This document shows positions 23,682-34,902 of a DNA stretch of 64,000 bases, one piece after another. Position numbers and translations under genes: made by a program. The first letter of the stretch is position 1, and every line of letters starts with the position of its first letter. The notes below the pieces were generated by a model. It was not told where the DNA came from, did no database searches, and worked only from the letters and a program-made list of their open reading frames with translations. The stretch is from Vicia villosa (lineage: Eukaryota; Streptophyta; Magnoliopsida; Fabales; Fabaceae): positions 9,926,646 to 9,990,645 of the forward strand of contig NC_081182.1 in the NCBI RefSeq assembly GCF_029867415.1, read 5' to 3'.

Positions 23682-24055
23682 TGTAACACCTGAGGCCGAA
23701 GAAGGCGAGGGGTGGTTGCACCGCATGTAACACCTGAGGCCTATGAGGGCAAGGGTGGTCGCCACATCGGAATGAGAGGGCTCCTAAGGCTGTGCAGGTA
23801 TGAGACTGCATGGTTGAAGGAAAGCTTATAAGGATTGATGGGTACTACCTATACCAACAAGATGCATCTTCTTTTTGGTAGCTCATTCCATAAGAACTCC
23901 ACAGTTAAGCGTGCTTGACTTGGAGTAGTATTGGGATGGGTGACCTTCTGGGAAGTTTCCCGGAAAGCGTGCGAGTGAGGTCAAAGCATGCTGAAAAGAC
24001 TCGTGTTGGTTTATGGGGTCAGTCAATCATCCTGAAAGCAGTATGGGGCGTTACA
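23682..24055 (+). mobile_element. Cassandra-type solo LTR
   Basis: 374 bp bounded by TGTAACACC and GGCGTTACA (terminal inverted TGTAAC/GTTACA), with a perfect 5-bp duplication TTAGG (23677-23681 and 24056-24060). It carries a 5S rRNA-derived block in plus orientation, the hallmark of Cassandra TRIM elements. The first 44 bp are present twice in tandem (23682-23725 and 23726 onward, both starting TGTAACACCTGAGGCC). No primer site or second full LTR is present, so this is a solo LTR with a duplicated start. It is nested in the interior of the Athila-like element, so it inserted after, or travelled with, that element. Confidence 0.85.
23887..23963 (+). promoter_or_regulatory. 5S rRNA-derived internal pol III promoter
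   Basis: Contains AAGAACTCC, AGTTAAGCGTGCTTG (A-box region, about 23903-23917), GAGTAGTA (intermediate element, 23923-23930) and GGATGGGTGACCTTCTGGGA (C-box, 23934-23953), all in the order found in plant 5S rRNA genes. Only the 3' two-thirds of 5S rRNA is recognisable, so it is not a 5S gene. Confidence 0.9.
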
Positions 24056-24060
24056 TTAGG

Positions 24061-25764
24061 ACACTTTCTATAGGCTTGTGCGGTGAGACTTCACCATGGC
24101 ATGAAGGGAGAAAGCTACTTTCCAAGCACGATAAAACAATAAAGGCGTCGAGCTAACGACGTAAAACAAGCGCTTGTTGGGAGGCACCCCAACAGTTGTA
24201 AAGTTTTGTTTATTTTTATGTTTAAGAGGAAATTAGGTGAAGTGGTGTGTGATTGGAACAACTGGTGCAATTCTGATTTTTTTGAGTTCTGATGTGCCCG
24301 CTAAGCGAGCATAGCAGAATTTTGTTTTTCTGCTCTGTACCAGTGGGGTTCCTATTCCACTTGGTTCCCTTCTTTTTCCCACTTTCACCAAGGCTAATTA
24401 CTAGTAGATAATAATTTTGTTTTTCTAATTCTTTTATTGGTTGTTTGGATTCAAATTTTGTTCGGTGATTCAAAGATTTTTGAGGTTATTCTCCGAAGAT
24501 TGAGTGTTTCAACCTGCGGATGTATGGTAGGATATTTTTTTTGAAGTTGTATCACTCAAGGTAATTATTTATCGCTTTCTATAACATAACATGTTTAGGA
24601 AACTTTTCATTTGTACAATTACCATGTCATTCATTCTTTTGCATTACTTGCTTGTTGATTGAATCACTTTAGTTCCAAAACCATAAATGTGAGGAAGCTT
24701 TCCATTGTTTACATATGCTGGAGGCCACAATCTTTGTTTTAACTAGATTTTATCATGCTTAATCTTTTGTTTATGTTGATTTTATGAAATCATGAAAAGG
24801 ATCAAGGCATTTTGTTTCATTTTGAGCACAACCACCATAACCAAATAGTCAATTCACCTTGTGAGTGTGTGATCATTTGTTAACCCTTTTGAGCTTTTTG
24901 TCAATGTCCATGTTGTTTTTGCTAAATGCTTATCTTTGAGTGTTTGGTTCTCATTTTTGCATGGACGATTGATTCTTTGTTTTCTTGAACCCTCAACCAT
25001 GATTTTTGGTATGAATTTTTACCTTGCCTTAGAAAGTAGGGGGTATTCACATGTTGGTGTGGTTGAATTCAAGTTGGGGACAGAAATGGTTGCTACTTAT
25101 TTTGTTGTTGCTATGAGGTTGAAAAGAAAAGAAAAAAATGTGAAAAGAAAAGAAAAAGAAAGAAAAAAAATGTGAAAAAGTTTTGAAAAACAAAAAGAAA
25201 AGAGAAGCAAATAATTGTGCTAATAGGTAGTATGTATTGGTTTGAGAAACTTGTGGTTAAGGAAGAAGTTTGATCGGAATTGTGTTGTTTGAATCTTTGG
25301 TGGATTGATCACTCCCTTAGGTTTAGGCAAGTTTTTGTTTCGATTAGCCTTAGGACATATCCCTTGTTTGTTAACCAAGCCACATTACAACCTTGAAAAG
25401 TCCTTGTGATTCTTGCTTTTATATCTTCAATGTGATTTTTGGATGAATGCATAATTTAATCTTTTGTTTGCAAAATTGTTGGATGAGTGTTAAAAGTCCC
25501 TCACCTTTGTGTGTTCATCCATTGATGAATTTTTGCTAGGTGTGATTCATGATGTGAGCATTTGTATGCTTTTTGTGTTTAGGATTCGTTTCGTTTACAT
25601 GTTGTTGTTGTTGTATAGTGGTAAGTATTTACTTTGTTTATAGGTTTTTGTATTGAGCCATACATTTGTTTTTGGTTTTCAAAACTTGTTGATTCACAAT
25701 TCTTTGGTTTATTACTTTTGATTCTTTGATTTATTTGACATTGTTTGAGGACAAACAAAGTTTC
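24061..25764 (+). other. Non-coding interior of the Athila-like element
   Basis: No ORF with recognisable domains. It keeps the Athila late-leader phrase around AACGACGTAAAACAAGCGCT (24155-24174) and a purine-rich GAAAAGAAAAG tract at 25105-25205. The loss of all coding sequence explains the small size. Confidence 0.7.
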
Positions 25765-25779
25765 AAGTTGGGGAGAGTT
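25765..25779 (+). other. Polypurine tract of the Athila-like element
   Basis: AAGTTGGGGAGAGTT directly before the 3' LTR start at 25780, the usual Athila form for plus-strand DNA priming. Confidence 0.8.
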
Positions 25780-27150
25780 TGATAAGTGCCAAAATGTCGA
25801 TATTTTGAGTATATATTTGTGGCACTTATCGATTCTATTCTTATGATTTTTGTAATAAAATCATAACTTTTGTGTAAATATGTGCATACTTGTGTTTTTG
25901 ATTCATTTTTATACCAATTAATAGTTTTCCATTCATTTTATAGGTATTCATGCATCTTTGGAGCATTGAGTAATAAAGACCAAAGGCTAAGCTTCAAGAA
26001 TGCAAATTCTATCAATTCATCAAAGAATAAGGCTCAAAATAAGGATGATAAAAATTATCATTTTTGTTTCCATTCATTCATTATTGGATAGATCATTGAA
26101 TAAGCTTTCCAACGCTTCGAACCGAACGCAATTCGGAGTTACGGTTCTCAACTTATGGCAAAAACAAGATTTCACTTTTGCTGTCAGTCCGCTGAGCGGA
26201 GCTCCAGCGGAGCAAATCAGAGTCTGGATGCAATTTTGAGTCCGCTGAGCGGAGGGGGTCCGCTAAGCGGACCTGCTAAGACAGCAGCTCGTTAAAAGGG
26301 GCAAAAATCACATTTTTAGGTTATGGTTTGGATATTTTTGAGTCCCATCACCATCAACTTCATTCTTAGGGTAGAATTGGCTTAGAAAACAACTTCGGAG
26401 GTTGCATAAGGATGATCAGGGGTGGATTGAGCGTCGAACGGAGCTGACAAACCGGGAGATTTTCGGTTCATTTCTCTTCTTCTTTGTGTATTTCTCTTTG
26501 GTTGGGTTTGTTTGTATATTTACTTGAATCTTATGTATATTTACCGATTATAATGTTATATTTAACTTGCTTTACGAATCTGTGTTGATGTTATCCTGGA
26601 TTTTCGCTCTATGCTGGGGACTTGGGTTGCTTTAGAGATAAACTTCTTGAATCCTTATCTAGGATGGTAATCTGTTGGTTCTGAACTCTAGAGATAGATT
26701 TAGAGCTAGCATTCACTGTTTGTATCTGTTCTTAATGCTTTCGTGTTTGAGCGGCGCGCGAGAGATCGCCGACGCGAGAATACGGATGTTCTCGCGACTT
26801 TGCGTTAGAGATAACCTTAGTTGTGAGATGATCTCGTTTGTGCTCCAGAGATGGACGCTTATGTGAGAGATACGTGATGACATATATGAGTATTGTAGGT
26901 TGAGTATAAAGGGTTGGTAAGTGTATGTTTGTGAAGAGTGAATATATTTACATTCCTGATAAGTTATTTCTCTTCTAAGAATGTGTTTATTCTTTTCCTG
27001 TCTATATCTTTGTTTACTTTTTGCTCATTCAATCCCGAGCTCAAAACCGTAGAAACTGTTGAATGGCATCTCTCCATCTCTGAGGATGATAATTCCCGGA
27101 TCAATATTTCCAAATCTTTTTTCATTGGTTGCCCTATACTGCATTCAACA
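25780..27150 (+). repeat. 3' LTR of the Athila-like element
   Basis: 1371 bp, co-linear with 21889-23257, about 25 differences by eye (for example ccgggcgt versus ccgaacgc near 26124). Followed by the target duplication CAAAG. Confidence 0.95.
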
Positions 27151-27155
27151 CAAAG

Positions 27156-28570
27156 CGCAACAAGTTTTCTCGAGCAGTGAGTATCTTGTTTCACAGTCCG
27201 TAAACTTTTTGTTAAGGTAGTATATTGCATGCTCTTTTCGACCAGACTCATCATGTTGCCCCACCATACACCCCATTGAGTTCTCTAGCACCGTTAGGTA
27301 CATGATTAGAGGTCTTCCTTCAACTGGTGGCATCAGAATTAGAGTTTCTTGTAAATATTCCTTGATCTTATCAAAATCTATCTGACAGTCATCGTTCCAC
27401 TTTACTACTTGATCTTTCTTTAGCAACTTAAAGACTGGCTCACAAGTAGCAATTATATGGGAAATAAATCTTGCAATGTAATTTAAACATCCTAGAAAGC
27501 CTCTGACTTCTTTCTCAGTACATGGAGCAGGCATCTCTTGAATATCTTTAACCTTTGCAGGATCAACTTCAATACCTTTTCCACTGACAACGAATCCTAA
27601 GAGTTTGCTAGATCTTACCCCAAAGGTGCACTTATTGGGGTTCAGTCTTAACTTGTACTTCTTCAATCTTTCAAACAGTTTGTGCAAATGATAAAGATGT
27701 TCTTTTTCAGTCTGAGATATGGCTATCATGTCATCCACATAGACTTCTATCTCGTGATGGATCATATCATGGAACAAAACTACCATAGCACGTTGATAAG
27801 TTGCACCAACGTTCTTCAACCCAGAAGGCATAACTTTGTAGCAGAAGGTTCCCCACTGCGTGACGAAAATAGTCTTCTCCATATCTTTTGGCGCCATCTT
27901 GATCTGGTTGTATCCGGAGAAACCATCCATGAACGAGAATATCTTATGATGAGCGGTGTTATCAACTAGAACATCAATATGCGGAAGCGAAAAGTCATCT
28001 TTGGGGCTTGCCCTATTCAGATCCGTATAATCCACACACATACGTACTTTACCATCCTTCTTAGGCACTGGCACTACATTCGCAACCCACTGAGGATATG
28101 ACGTAACAGCTAGAAAACCAGCATTGAACTACTTCATAACCTCAGCTTTGATCTTTTCTGACATCTTGAGACGCATACGACGAACCTTTTGCTTTATAGG
28201 AGGACAACCTTCTTGCATTGGTAGACGATGCACCACAATATCAGTATCCAACCCTGACATATCTTCGTAGGACCAAGCAAAGATTTCGACGTAGTCATGT
28301 AACATCTAAATTAACCTTCTTTTGACGCTTTCTTCAAAGTTCACGCCTATCTTGACTTCTTTTATATCCTCTTCAGTACCTCGATTCACGACCTCAACTG
28401 GCTCTTCGTGCGGCTGTATGGTTTTTTCCTCTTGTTGTAATAGTCTGGAAAGTTCTCCGGGTACTTCACAGTCTTCCTCACCTTCATCCTCAGCTTGGTA
28501 GATCGGATTTTCATAGTCATAATGGGTAATGATAGAATTGTTATCAATGGGATCTAGAGTGGATGTGGAT
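27156..28570 (-). pseudogene. Ogre-like reverse transcriptase pseudogene
   Basis: The minus-strand frame 27145-28074 gives a nearly complete RT: VPVPKKDGKVRMCVDYTDLN, then SFMDGFSGYNQIKM and the catalytic YVDDM, then the thumb and connection to the first RNase H (AIYYLNKKFTDCETRYSLLE). Upstream to 28570 the leader part (acidic stretch, FAWSYEDMSGLDTDIV) is readable with stops at about 28124 and 28303. The frame ends at the Athila insertion and continues at 21888 with the codon series intact once the CAAAG duplication is counted once. An intron acceptor AAATTGCAG lies at 28571-28579, matching the position used in the intact Ogre. RT copies element RNA; this copy is dead. Confidence 0.93.
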
Positions 28571-28997
28571 CTGCAATTTGTTATGTGGGTGTGTGTAAGA
28601 ACACATAACTATTTGAAAGTGGAAAAAGTAAAAGAAAGATAAAGAGCGCAAAGTTTGAATGCAAAAGGTTCAACGATTTATTGAATAAAACATGCGGTGA
28701 AATGACAACCCTAACAAACGAACCGTTGTGTTCCGAGTAAAAGACAAGGTTTTAAAGTTTTATTATTTAAAATTACATAACGGTCATACCCCAAATTTGT
28801 TCGTCTTATTTCTAACATTTAAATTATTTTTAACTTTGGTCTTATAAATTTTATTCAATTTTACTAACATTTTAACATTAATTAAAATTTGCTTATTTTA
28901 AAAATATACAATAGTCTACTTTAAATTATTTGTATTTTTAAATAACAAATACTTGTTCGACATGCATATACTCTCAAACAACTTCTTTTAACAAATA

Positions 28998-29064
28998 AAT
29001 GAGTCAACACAATTGGTAAAGAGGTAAGACTTACAGGTATTAGGTTCCGAGTTTAAATCTCACG
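28998..29064 (+). other. tRNA-like block in Ogre-type LTR
   Basis: AGTCAACACAATTGGTAAAG resembles a tRNA D-arm and CCGAGTTTAAATCTCACG a T-arm/B-box, about 25 nt apart from the variable-loop-like AGGTT. It is followed by T-rich sequence (TTTTTTG, then TTTTTCC). It parallels blocks at 17722 and 59642. Confidence 0.4.
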
Positions 29065-29188
29065 ATTATCATTTTTTGTAAATTATTTTCTTTGTAATCT
29101 TTTTCCACCATTTCTTTCTAACTTTTTTTTTCACTTTATTCTCTTTTTATAACCAAAATAATTTTTACTTATTTTTAGTTTACTATTA

Positions 29189-29313
<125 letters not shown>

Positions 29314-29560
29314 CATTCCATTATATCATACGTGAGTGCATTAAGATTTAAGAAAACAAATCAAAATATATAAAATAAAAAAAAATCAGGTTTGAGTTTT
29401 ACAATTTATTCCTCATTTATTCCAAATGGTGTCAAAGATAGAAAAGAGTAACATTCCATTATAACTACCATTCCATAATTATTATTATTACTATCCATCA
29501 TCATTATATCATACGTGAGTGCATTAACAAAACAAATCAAAATCTATAAAATAAAAAAAA

Positions 29561-29720
29561 CCAATCGTTAGTTGGTCCAGTGGTGATTGACGCTAGACTT
29601 GGTAGGGAGAACCACGGTTCGATCCCCGCAACTGCGATCGGGAAGGGGATGAAACCACTTGATGCCAGAACTCGCCCCCGAACCGGACTAAACCGGTGGT
29701 ATAAAGCAAAAAAAAAAAAA
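29561..29720 (+). mobile_element. tRNA-derived SINE
   Basis: About 147 bp plus an A-tail of 13. The A-box is TTAGTTGGTCCAGTGGTG (29569-29586) and the B-box GGTTCGATCCC (29616-29626). The 3' part ends AAACCGGTGGTATAAAGC before the poly(A). An 11-bp target duplication AATCTATAAAA flanks it (29541-29551 and 29719-29729). SINEs are copied by pol III and moved by LINE enzymes. It lies inside the Ogre-type LTR, so it is younger than that LTR. Family name not assigned. Confidence 0.85.
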
Positions 29721-29770
29721 TCTATAAAAAAAATTGAGGTTTAATTTATTCCAAATGGTGTCAAACATAG

Positions 29771-29898
29771 ACAAGAATTGAATCACAGCCTTTTCATCAA
29801 GTCCCAAATATTCAAAATTCAAAACTTTCCAAAAACAAGAATTGAATCACAGCCTTTTCATCAAGTCCCAAATATTCAAAATTCAAAACTTTCCAAAA
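29771..29898 (+). repeat. 64-bp tandem duplication
   Basis: ACAAGAATTGAATCACAGCC begins at 29771 and again at 29835; the two units are almost identical, so the duplication is recent. Confidence 0.9.
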
Positions 29899-31885
29899 AT
29901 AATCATTCCAAAATTGGACAATTTTATTAAGTTTGTAACCGAAAGTTTTCATTAATAAATAAAAAGGGAAATTTCATATAAAAAAAATAAAAACCGAAAA
30001 GAATTAGGGACCAACTTTTTCACACACATTCATACACGGCTGTACATACAAACCCCATCCATATACAAGTTTTTTTTTACAAAATCTAACAAAGTCACAT
30101 TGGTTTATCATGTATTGTCTATTGTTTTGAATTTCTTTGACAGGAAAAATAGAAGAGCCAACAATCACCACTTTTATGGCACCACAAAAAGAGCCATCAC
30201 TGTTGACGTGAAAATAAAAATATCCATCACCTTTCTCATTTTGTTTTTTTTCAGGAAAAAGTGAAAAGAAGAAGATTCAAAATCGGAAGCCACCGCACCA
30301 GAATCACCACTCCTCCGGAAACCGTACGGACTCGTCATCACGTAGCACGACCACCTCGAGCCATCGACCACACCCCCATCATCAATTCGTCCGCCCGGTA
30401 TCACTTTACCTTCTTTTTAAATTTTCCATTTTTTATTACCTCTTGCATTTGTTGCTTTCATAGATATCATGTGGTCATGTGGTCATATTATGATTATTCA
30501 TGAAAGAGAAAGTGGTTTTATGTTACAGTAGAGAAATAGAGAGTTTGGTGAAACAATAGTATGGTGAAAATGGAACTTATAATTTTTATTTCTTTGGGTA
30601 TTATTATTTTATTTTAATATTATATTGCCATGTGTTAGTTTTTGTTTGGTTATGGTCTTCATAATTTTGAGTTATTCTCAGAGAAGAAGATTAGAAAATG
30701 TGTGGTTGCAGAGTGTGAAGCGCCGCCCTATTTGCAATCGGTACCTTTTTTTAATTAATTTATTGATGTATTTATTTATTAACATTAGTTACAAACTAGG
30801 TTGGCTTGTTTGGGCTTTGGGCCATTGTGATTGTTTCTACTCTAGATTTATACTCCATATTTCTATTATACCTATAGTTTGTTTTTTTTTTTTAAATTTA
30901 AAGTTTAATTTTTAGTTTTTGCTGTTTCGTCAAAAACACAAAAAATATAAAAATATTTACTTTCATTTAGTTATTAGGTTATCTATGTTTATTTAAAATA
31001 AAAAATATGCACTTTATTTAATTATTCAAAAAAATACAAAAATATCTCCTTTTTAATTAAACTTTATTTTACATTAACAAACTTAATTCAAAAGTATAAA
31101 AAAAATATTTTATTAGGTTAGTTATTCTTAGATTAATTAAATCAGTTGATCTATACATATTCATTCTAATTTTCCCTTTAACAAATAAGTGATGGGTGAG
31201 TATTTATTTTATCCCGTCTTCGAACTGGTCGACTCTCTATGTCGCATCGGTCAAATATTCAAACCCCCTAAAAAATCATACGCAATCGATTAACGCCTTT
31301 AAGTGATAATCGAATACATGTCGCTAAAAATGCATAAATTAATTTAAAACATTTAGAGATATAATTATTTATAACTTAATTTTTTACAAGATTACTTTAT
31401 TCATAATTCAAAATTTTTGAAAAAACACTTGAACTATCTAATTTAAAATTTAACGCACTTATTAATTATTTAATACAAAAATATAAAATAGAGATTATAT
31501 GTTGATTTATTTTAACTACAAACTGCTATATTTTTCTAAAACTATCACAACAATTCAAATATAAATAAATACATATAATCCCATAAAAAACACCAACAAA
31601 TCTTCGAACTGCATTGAATCTGATCTTCCAATAAGAATGCATTTTTCTAAAACTTAATTTGTCTGTGGGTTTAAGATTTTATTCTTTACCCTGTGTTCTA
31701 CTACTTTTTTTAAAACCATAAACTATTTACCCTAAATATGCACAAGATACTTTGTAAACCTTGAGGAAGGATTAAGGGTGTCTAAAACCTTCCCTTAATC
31801 CTAATTTCTCGACTTACCTATAAATTTCTTTTAATTAGCTTTTATCCCATATTTGCACTTATCCTTAAGATAGAATAAATATAGG

Positions 31886-31896
31886 TGGCGACTCTG
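31886..31896 (+). other. Primer-binding site, tRNA-Arg type (remnant)
   Basis: TGGCGACTCTG directly follows the LTR at 28782-31881 and matches the first bases of the primer site of the intact Ogre (TGGCGACTTCACTGG). Confidence 0.6.
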
Positions 31897-32049
31897 TAAT
31901 TTAGGTTAATAAACTTAAAATTTAAAGTCGGTCGTAACAATAACCAAAGTGAATTGAAATAAAACAAAAGAAAGCAATTACTCCTGACTAAAGGAGATTG
32001 GTATAAACTATTTAACCATCCAGTTGTTGAGTCCATCATCGATAGTAGG

Positions 32050-34647
32050 AAAAATCCATTTGTCCATCACCATGCATTAACATCTTCAACAACATTGACT
32101 TCCTTACTAATAAAGTTGGACTTTAGTCCTCCAGCACGAGGATGAGCAGTCTTTTGAGTTCCTGTAGTGAAACTCAAACCAAATTTGTCAGACTTGTAGG
32201 AAATGTCAGGAAGATGACCCCAAATAGTACACCCACCTTCTTCAACAGTAGCCTTGGCATCCTTTAAAGAAGACATTTTTTAATGGAACTCTAGTGACTT
32301 CGGGACGGATAGCAGCAGGAATGATAGTCTTAGCAGCAACAATTGTCTGGGGAACCTTCTCGAAAGTCTGACAGTGAGTCTCAACAAATTCACCATCCAT
32401 CTCAACATATCTGGAAGAATTCATATGGCTGACCATGTATTCATCCTCACATTGAACTGTAACATTTTTACCATTATTAGATACTTCAACATTTGGTGCA
32501 TAGTGGAAGTAACAGCACCTGCCCCATGGATCCAAAGGCGTCCCAGGAGACAATAATAAGTTGGACGAATGTCCATTACATAGAAAGTGGATTCAAAGAT
32601 TTGTGAGCCCACTTTGATAGGAATATCAACCTCCCCATGCACCATCCTCTTAGAACTGTCAAAGGCTTTAACCACAATATTACTTGGTTTCAGCACAAAT
32701 CCTTCACCTTCAAGTCTATCTAGAGCCACCTTGGGCAGGACATTCAGAGACGAACCATTATCAATCAACACATGAGCCAGGGTAGTGCCCCTGCATTCAA
32801 GAGAGATGTGCAAGGCTTGTTATGGTTTCTCCCTGCGGGAGACAAGTCAGCATCAGAAAAGCCTAGCCCATTGTTAGCATTCAGGCTAGCAACACAATTT
32901 TCGAACTTATCAGCAGAAGTCTCTCGCGGTACATGAGCAGCCTTCAGAAACTTGATCAAAGCATTAGCATGCACTTCAGATGATAACAGCAGGGTTAAAA
33001 TGGATATATTAGAAGAAGTCTGCCCTAGTTGCTCAACGACGTTGTAGTCACTTTTTCGGATACTCCTCAACATCTCCTCCATCTCTAGTTTAGAGGTTTC
33101 TGGAATAACTTATTTTGGTATTTCAGTCTGGGCAGGTTTAGTCGTTCTTACTTTGCCCCGGGTCTCAGCAATAGGTTCAATAGGGGTACCACTTGTTGTA
33201 GGAATTATCTTCGTAGAGATTTTAGGGGAGAAGACCCTTCCACTACGAGTAATCTTACTAGTTCCAACAATATTGCCAATATTGGGATTAGCAGCTTCGT
33301 CATTCAAAGACAATTGTTTAACACCACGAATGTAAACATCATTGCCATAATTCCAGGGAATAGCTTTATTAGAATAATATAGAATGGGACCGAGACTATT
33401 GGAATGATAGGCACGTCGCACATTTAGATAGTACATAGGAGAAGAGGTGTTGAATTTCTGAGGAGGATCCCTCACAACAATCAGTTCAGCTTTCAACAGA
33501 TGTTGTAGCACCTGATTCAGTGGCATGTTGATCTTTGTGAATTGTCTTCTTGGGGTATCTTGCCTAGACTGATTATTTTATTGTTGAGAGGGTTCAAGAT
33601 TGGAGATCATCACAGACCCACAATTTCACGACCTTCAGTTTTACCACGATTCTTTTGGCCATACACATCATTTGTTTCCCTCTTCCCATTGAACGGCTTC
33701 TTGACAGTACTTGAAGAGGCAACCACTTGGATTTTCCCATTTTTGATCCCATCTTCCACACACTCTCCGATCAATATTAACTCAGTTAATCCAGCAGACG
33801 GACTTCCAATTAGATGATTAAAGAATGGCCCTATCAGAGTGCCCATAAACATGTCAACCAGCTCCTTATCGGACAACAAAGGTCAGACTCTTATGGCTAG
33901 ATCTCTCCACTTTTGTGCATATTATTTGAACCCTTCATTATAACCCAAGGACATACTTTGGAGTTGCATGCAAATTAGCGCGAGGTCAACATTGTATTTA
34001 TATTGTGTGTAAAAGGCATCAGTCTGATCTTCCCAAGTATGGATGTTGGTTCCCTCCAGCTGATAGAACCATTTCAACTGTGTCTCTAATAAGCTTTCTT
34101 GGAAGAAATGCACCCACAATTTTCTATTAGTAGTATGAGGTTGAATTTTCCGAACGTAAGACCTCAGATGCAACTTAGGACAAGGAATGTCGTCGTACTT
34201 TGCAAACACAGGGACCTTGAACCCGGGAGGAATGACAACCCCAAGGATCAAGCCCATGTCTTCAAAATCTAGCCCATGTACCCTTTGATGTTCCATGGTA
34301 CTCAAACGATCTTCCAGCAGCCTATACTTCTCATCAGCAGGTGGGTATTATTCATCCATATAGTCTTCTTCCTCTCCATCAGATGCGTGGACGTTATCTT
34401 CATCAGCATTGTTTTTGTTGTCATTGTTGACGCTTCCTTCTGGGAATTCAATCTCTCTGGGCGCCTTAACCGGAACTCTGAACCTTCTTCTCATGTTGAG
34501 GACACCAACTCGTACTTTGGATCTCTTCTTGTCTTTCTTAGTGATGAGTTCCTTGAGATCTTCTTGCCCTTTGGCTAGATTGATGAACATTTGCTGAAAT
34601 TGGACGTTCTGAGCTTGAAGGTCTTTGATAGTTTGTTCGAGAGCCAT
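32050..34647 (-). pseudogene. Ogre-like Gag-protease pseudogene, left arm of inverted pair
   Basis: Starts at the ATG at 34647 with a coiled-coil-like MALEQTIKDLQAQNVQFQQM, then the Gag core (LWVHFFQESL, WFYQLEGTNIHTWEDQ, YNEGFK). A later segment begins MPLNQVLQHLLKA. The zinc-finger part is missing: the reading jumps from AYHSN directly to the AIPWNY segment, an internal deletion at about 33390-33415. The protease block has LIDNGSSLNVLPK where the active-site DTG is now DNG, and YYCLLGRLWIH. Stops and frameshifts occur near 33900, 33110 and 32765. It is about 85 percent identical in protein to the plus-strand copy at 38501-39681 and 62250 onward. RT and integrase are absent. Confidence 0.88.
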
Positions 34648-34902
34648 TCTTCTGCCGAAATAAACAGCGAGAGAATGAGAAAACCGGTTTTTGAAATACC
34701 TGTTATGTAATGCTATGAATGGTATGCGAGTGCAAATGCAATGCTTTCAAAAAACTAAAGGGATTTTAACACATATTAAAAAAAGAACTGGCATAAATAA
34801 TCAAACTTGTGAGACCATAAGGCCATAATTCATTAGTTACATCAAAATACAAGAGTGCTGAAATGTAAACAAAATCTAAATCCCAAAAAGTTAGTGTTTA
34901 TG

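Larger units (their letters stand above)
21889..27150 (+). mobile_element. Non-autonomous Athila-like LTR retrotransposon
   Basis: 5262 bp with LTRs of 1369 and 1371 bp, 5-bp target duplication CAAAG (21884-21888 and 27151-27155), a tRNA-Asp-type primer site TGGCGCCGTTGCCGGGGA, and a polypurine tract AAGTTGGGGAGAGTT. The LTR starts TGATAAGTGCCAAAATGTCG and ends ATTCAACA. LTR start, primer site and internal phrases such as AAGCGCTTGTTGGGAGGC are typical of the Athila group of Ty3/gypsy. The 2.5-kb interior has no gag or pol, so movement would have required proteins of an autonomous relative. By eye the LTRs differ at about 25 positions (near 2 percent), older than the Ogre at 39682. Orientation is plus, opposite to the host pol. 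Confidence 0.93.

Noticed and set aside
23887..23963. A 5S rRNA gene
   Set aside because: Only the 3' two-thirds is 5S-like, it is diverged, and it sits within a TGTAAC/GTTACA-bounded Cassandra unit with a target duplication.
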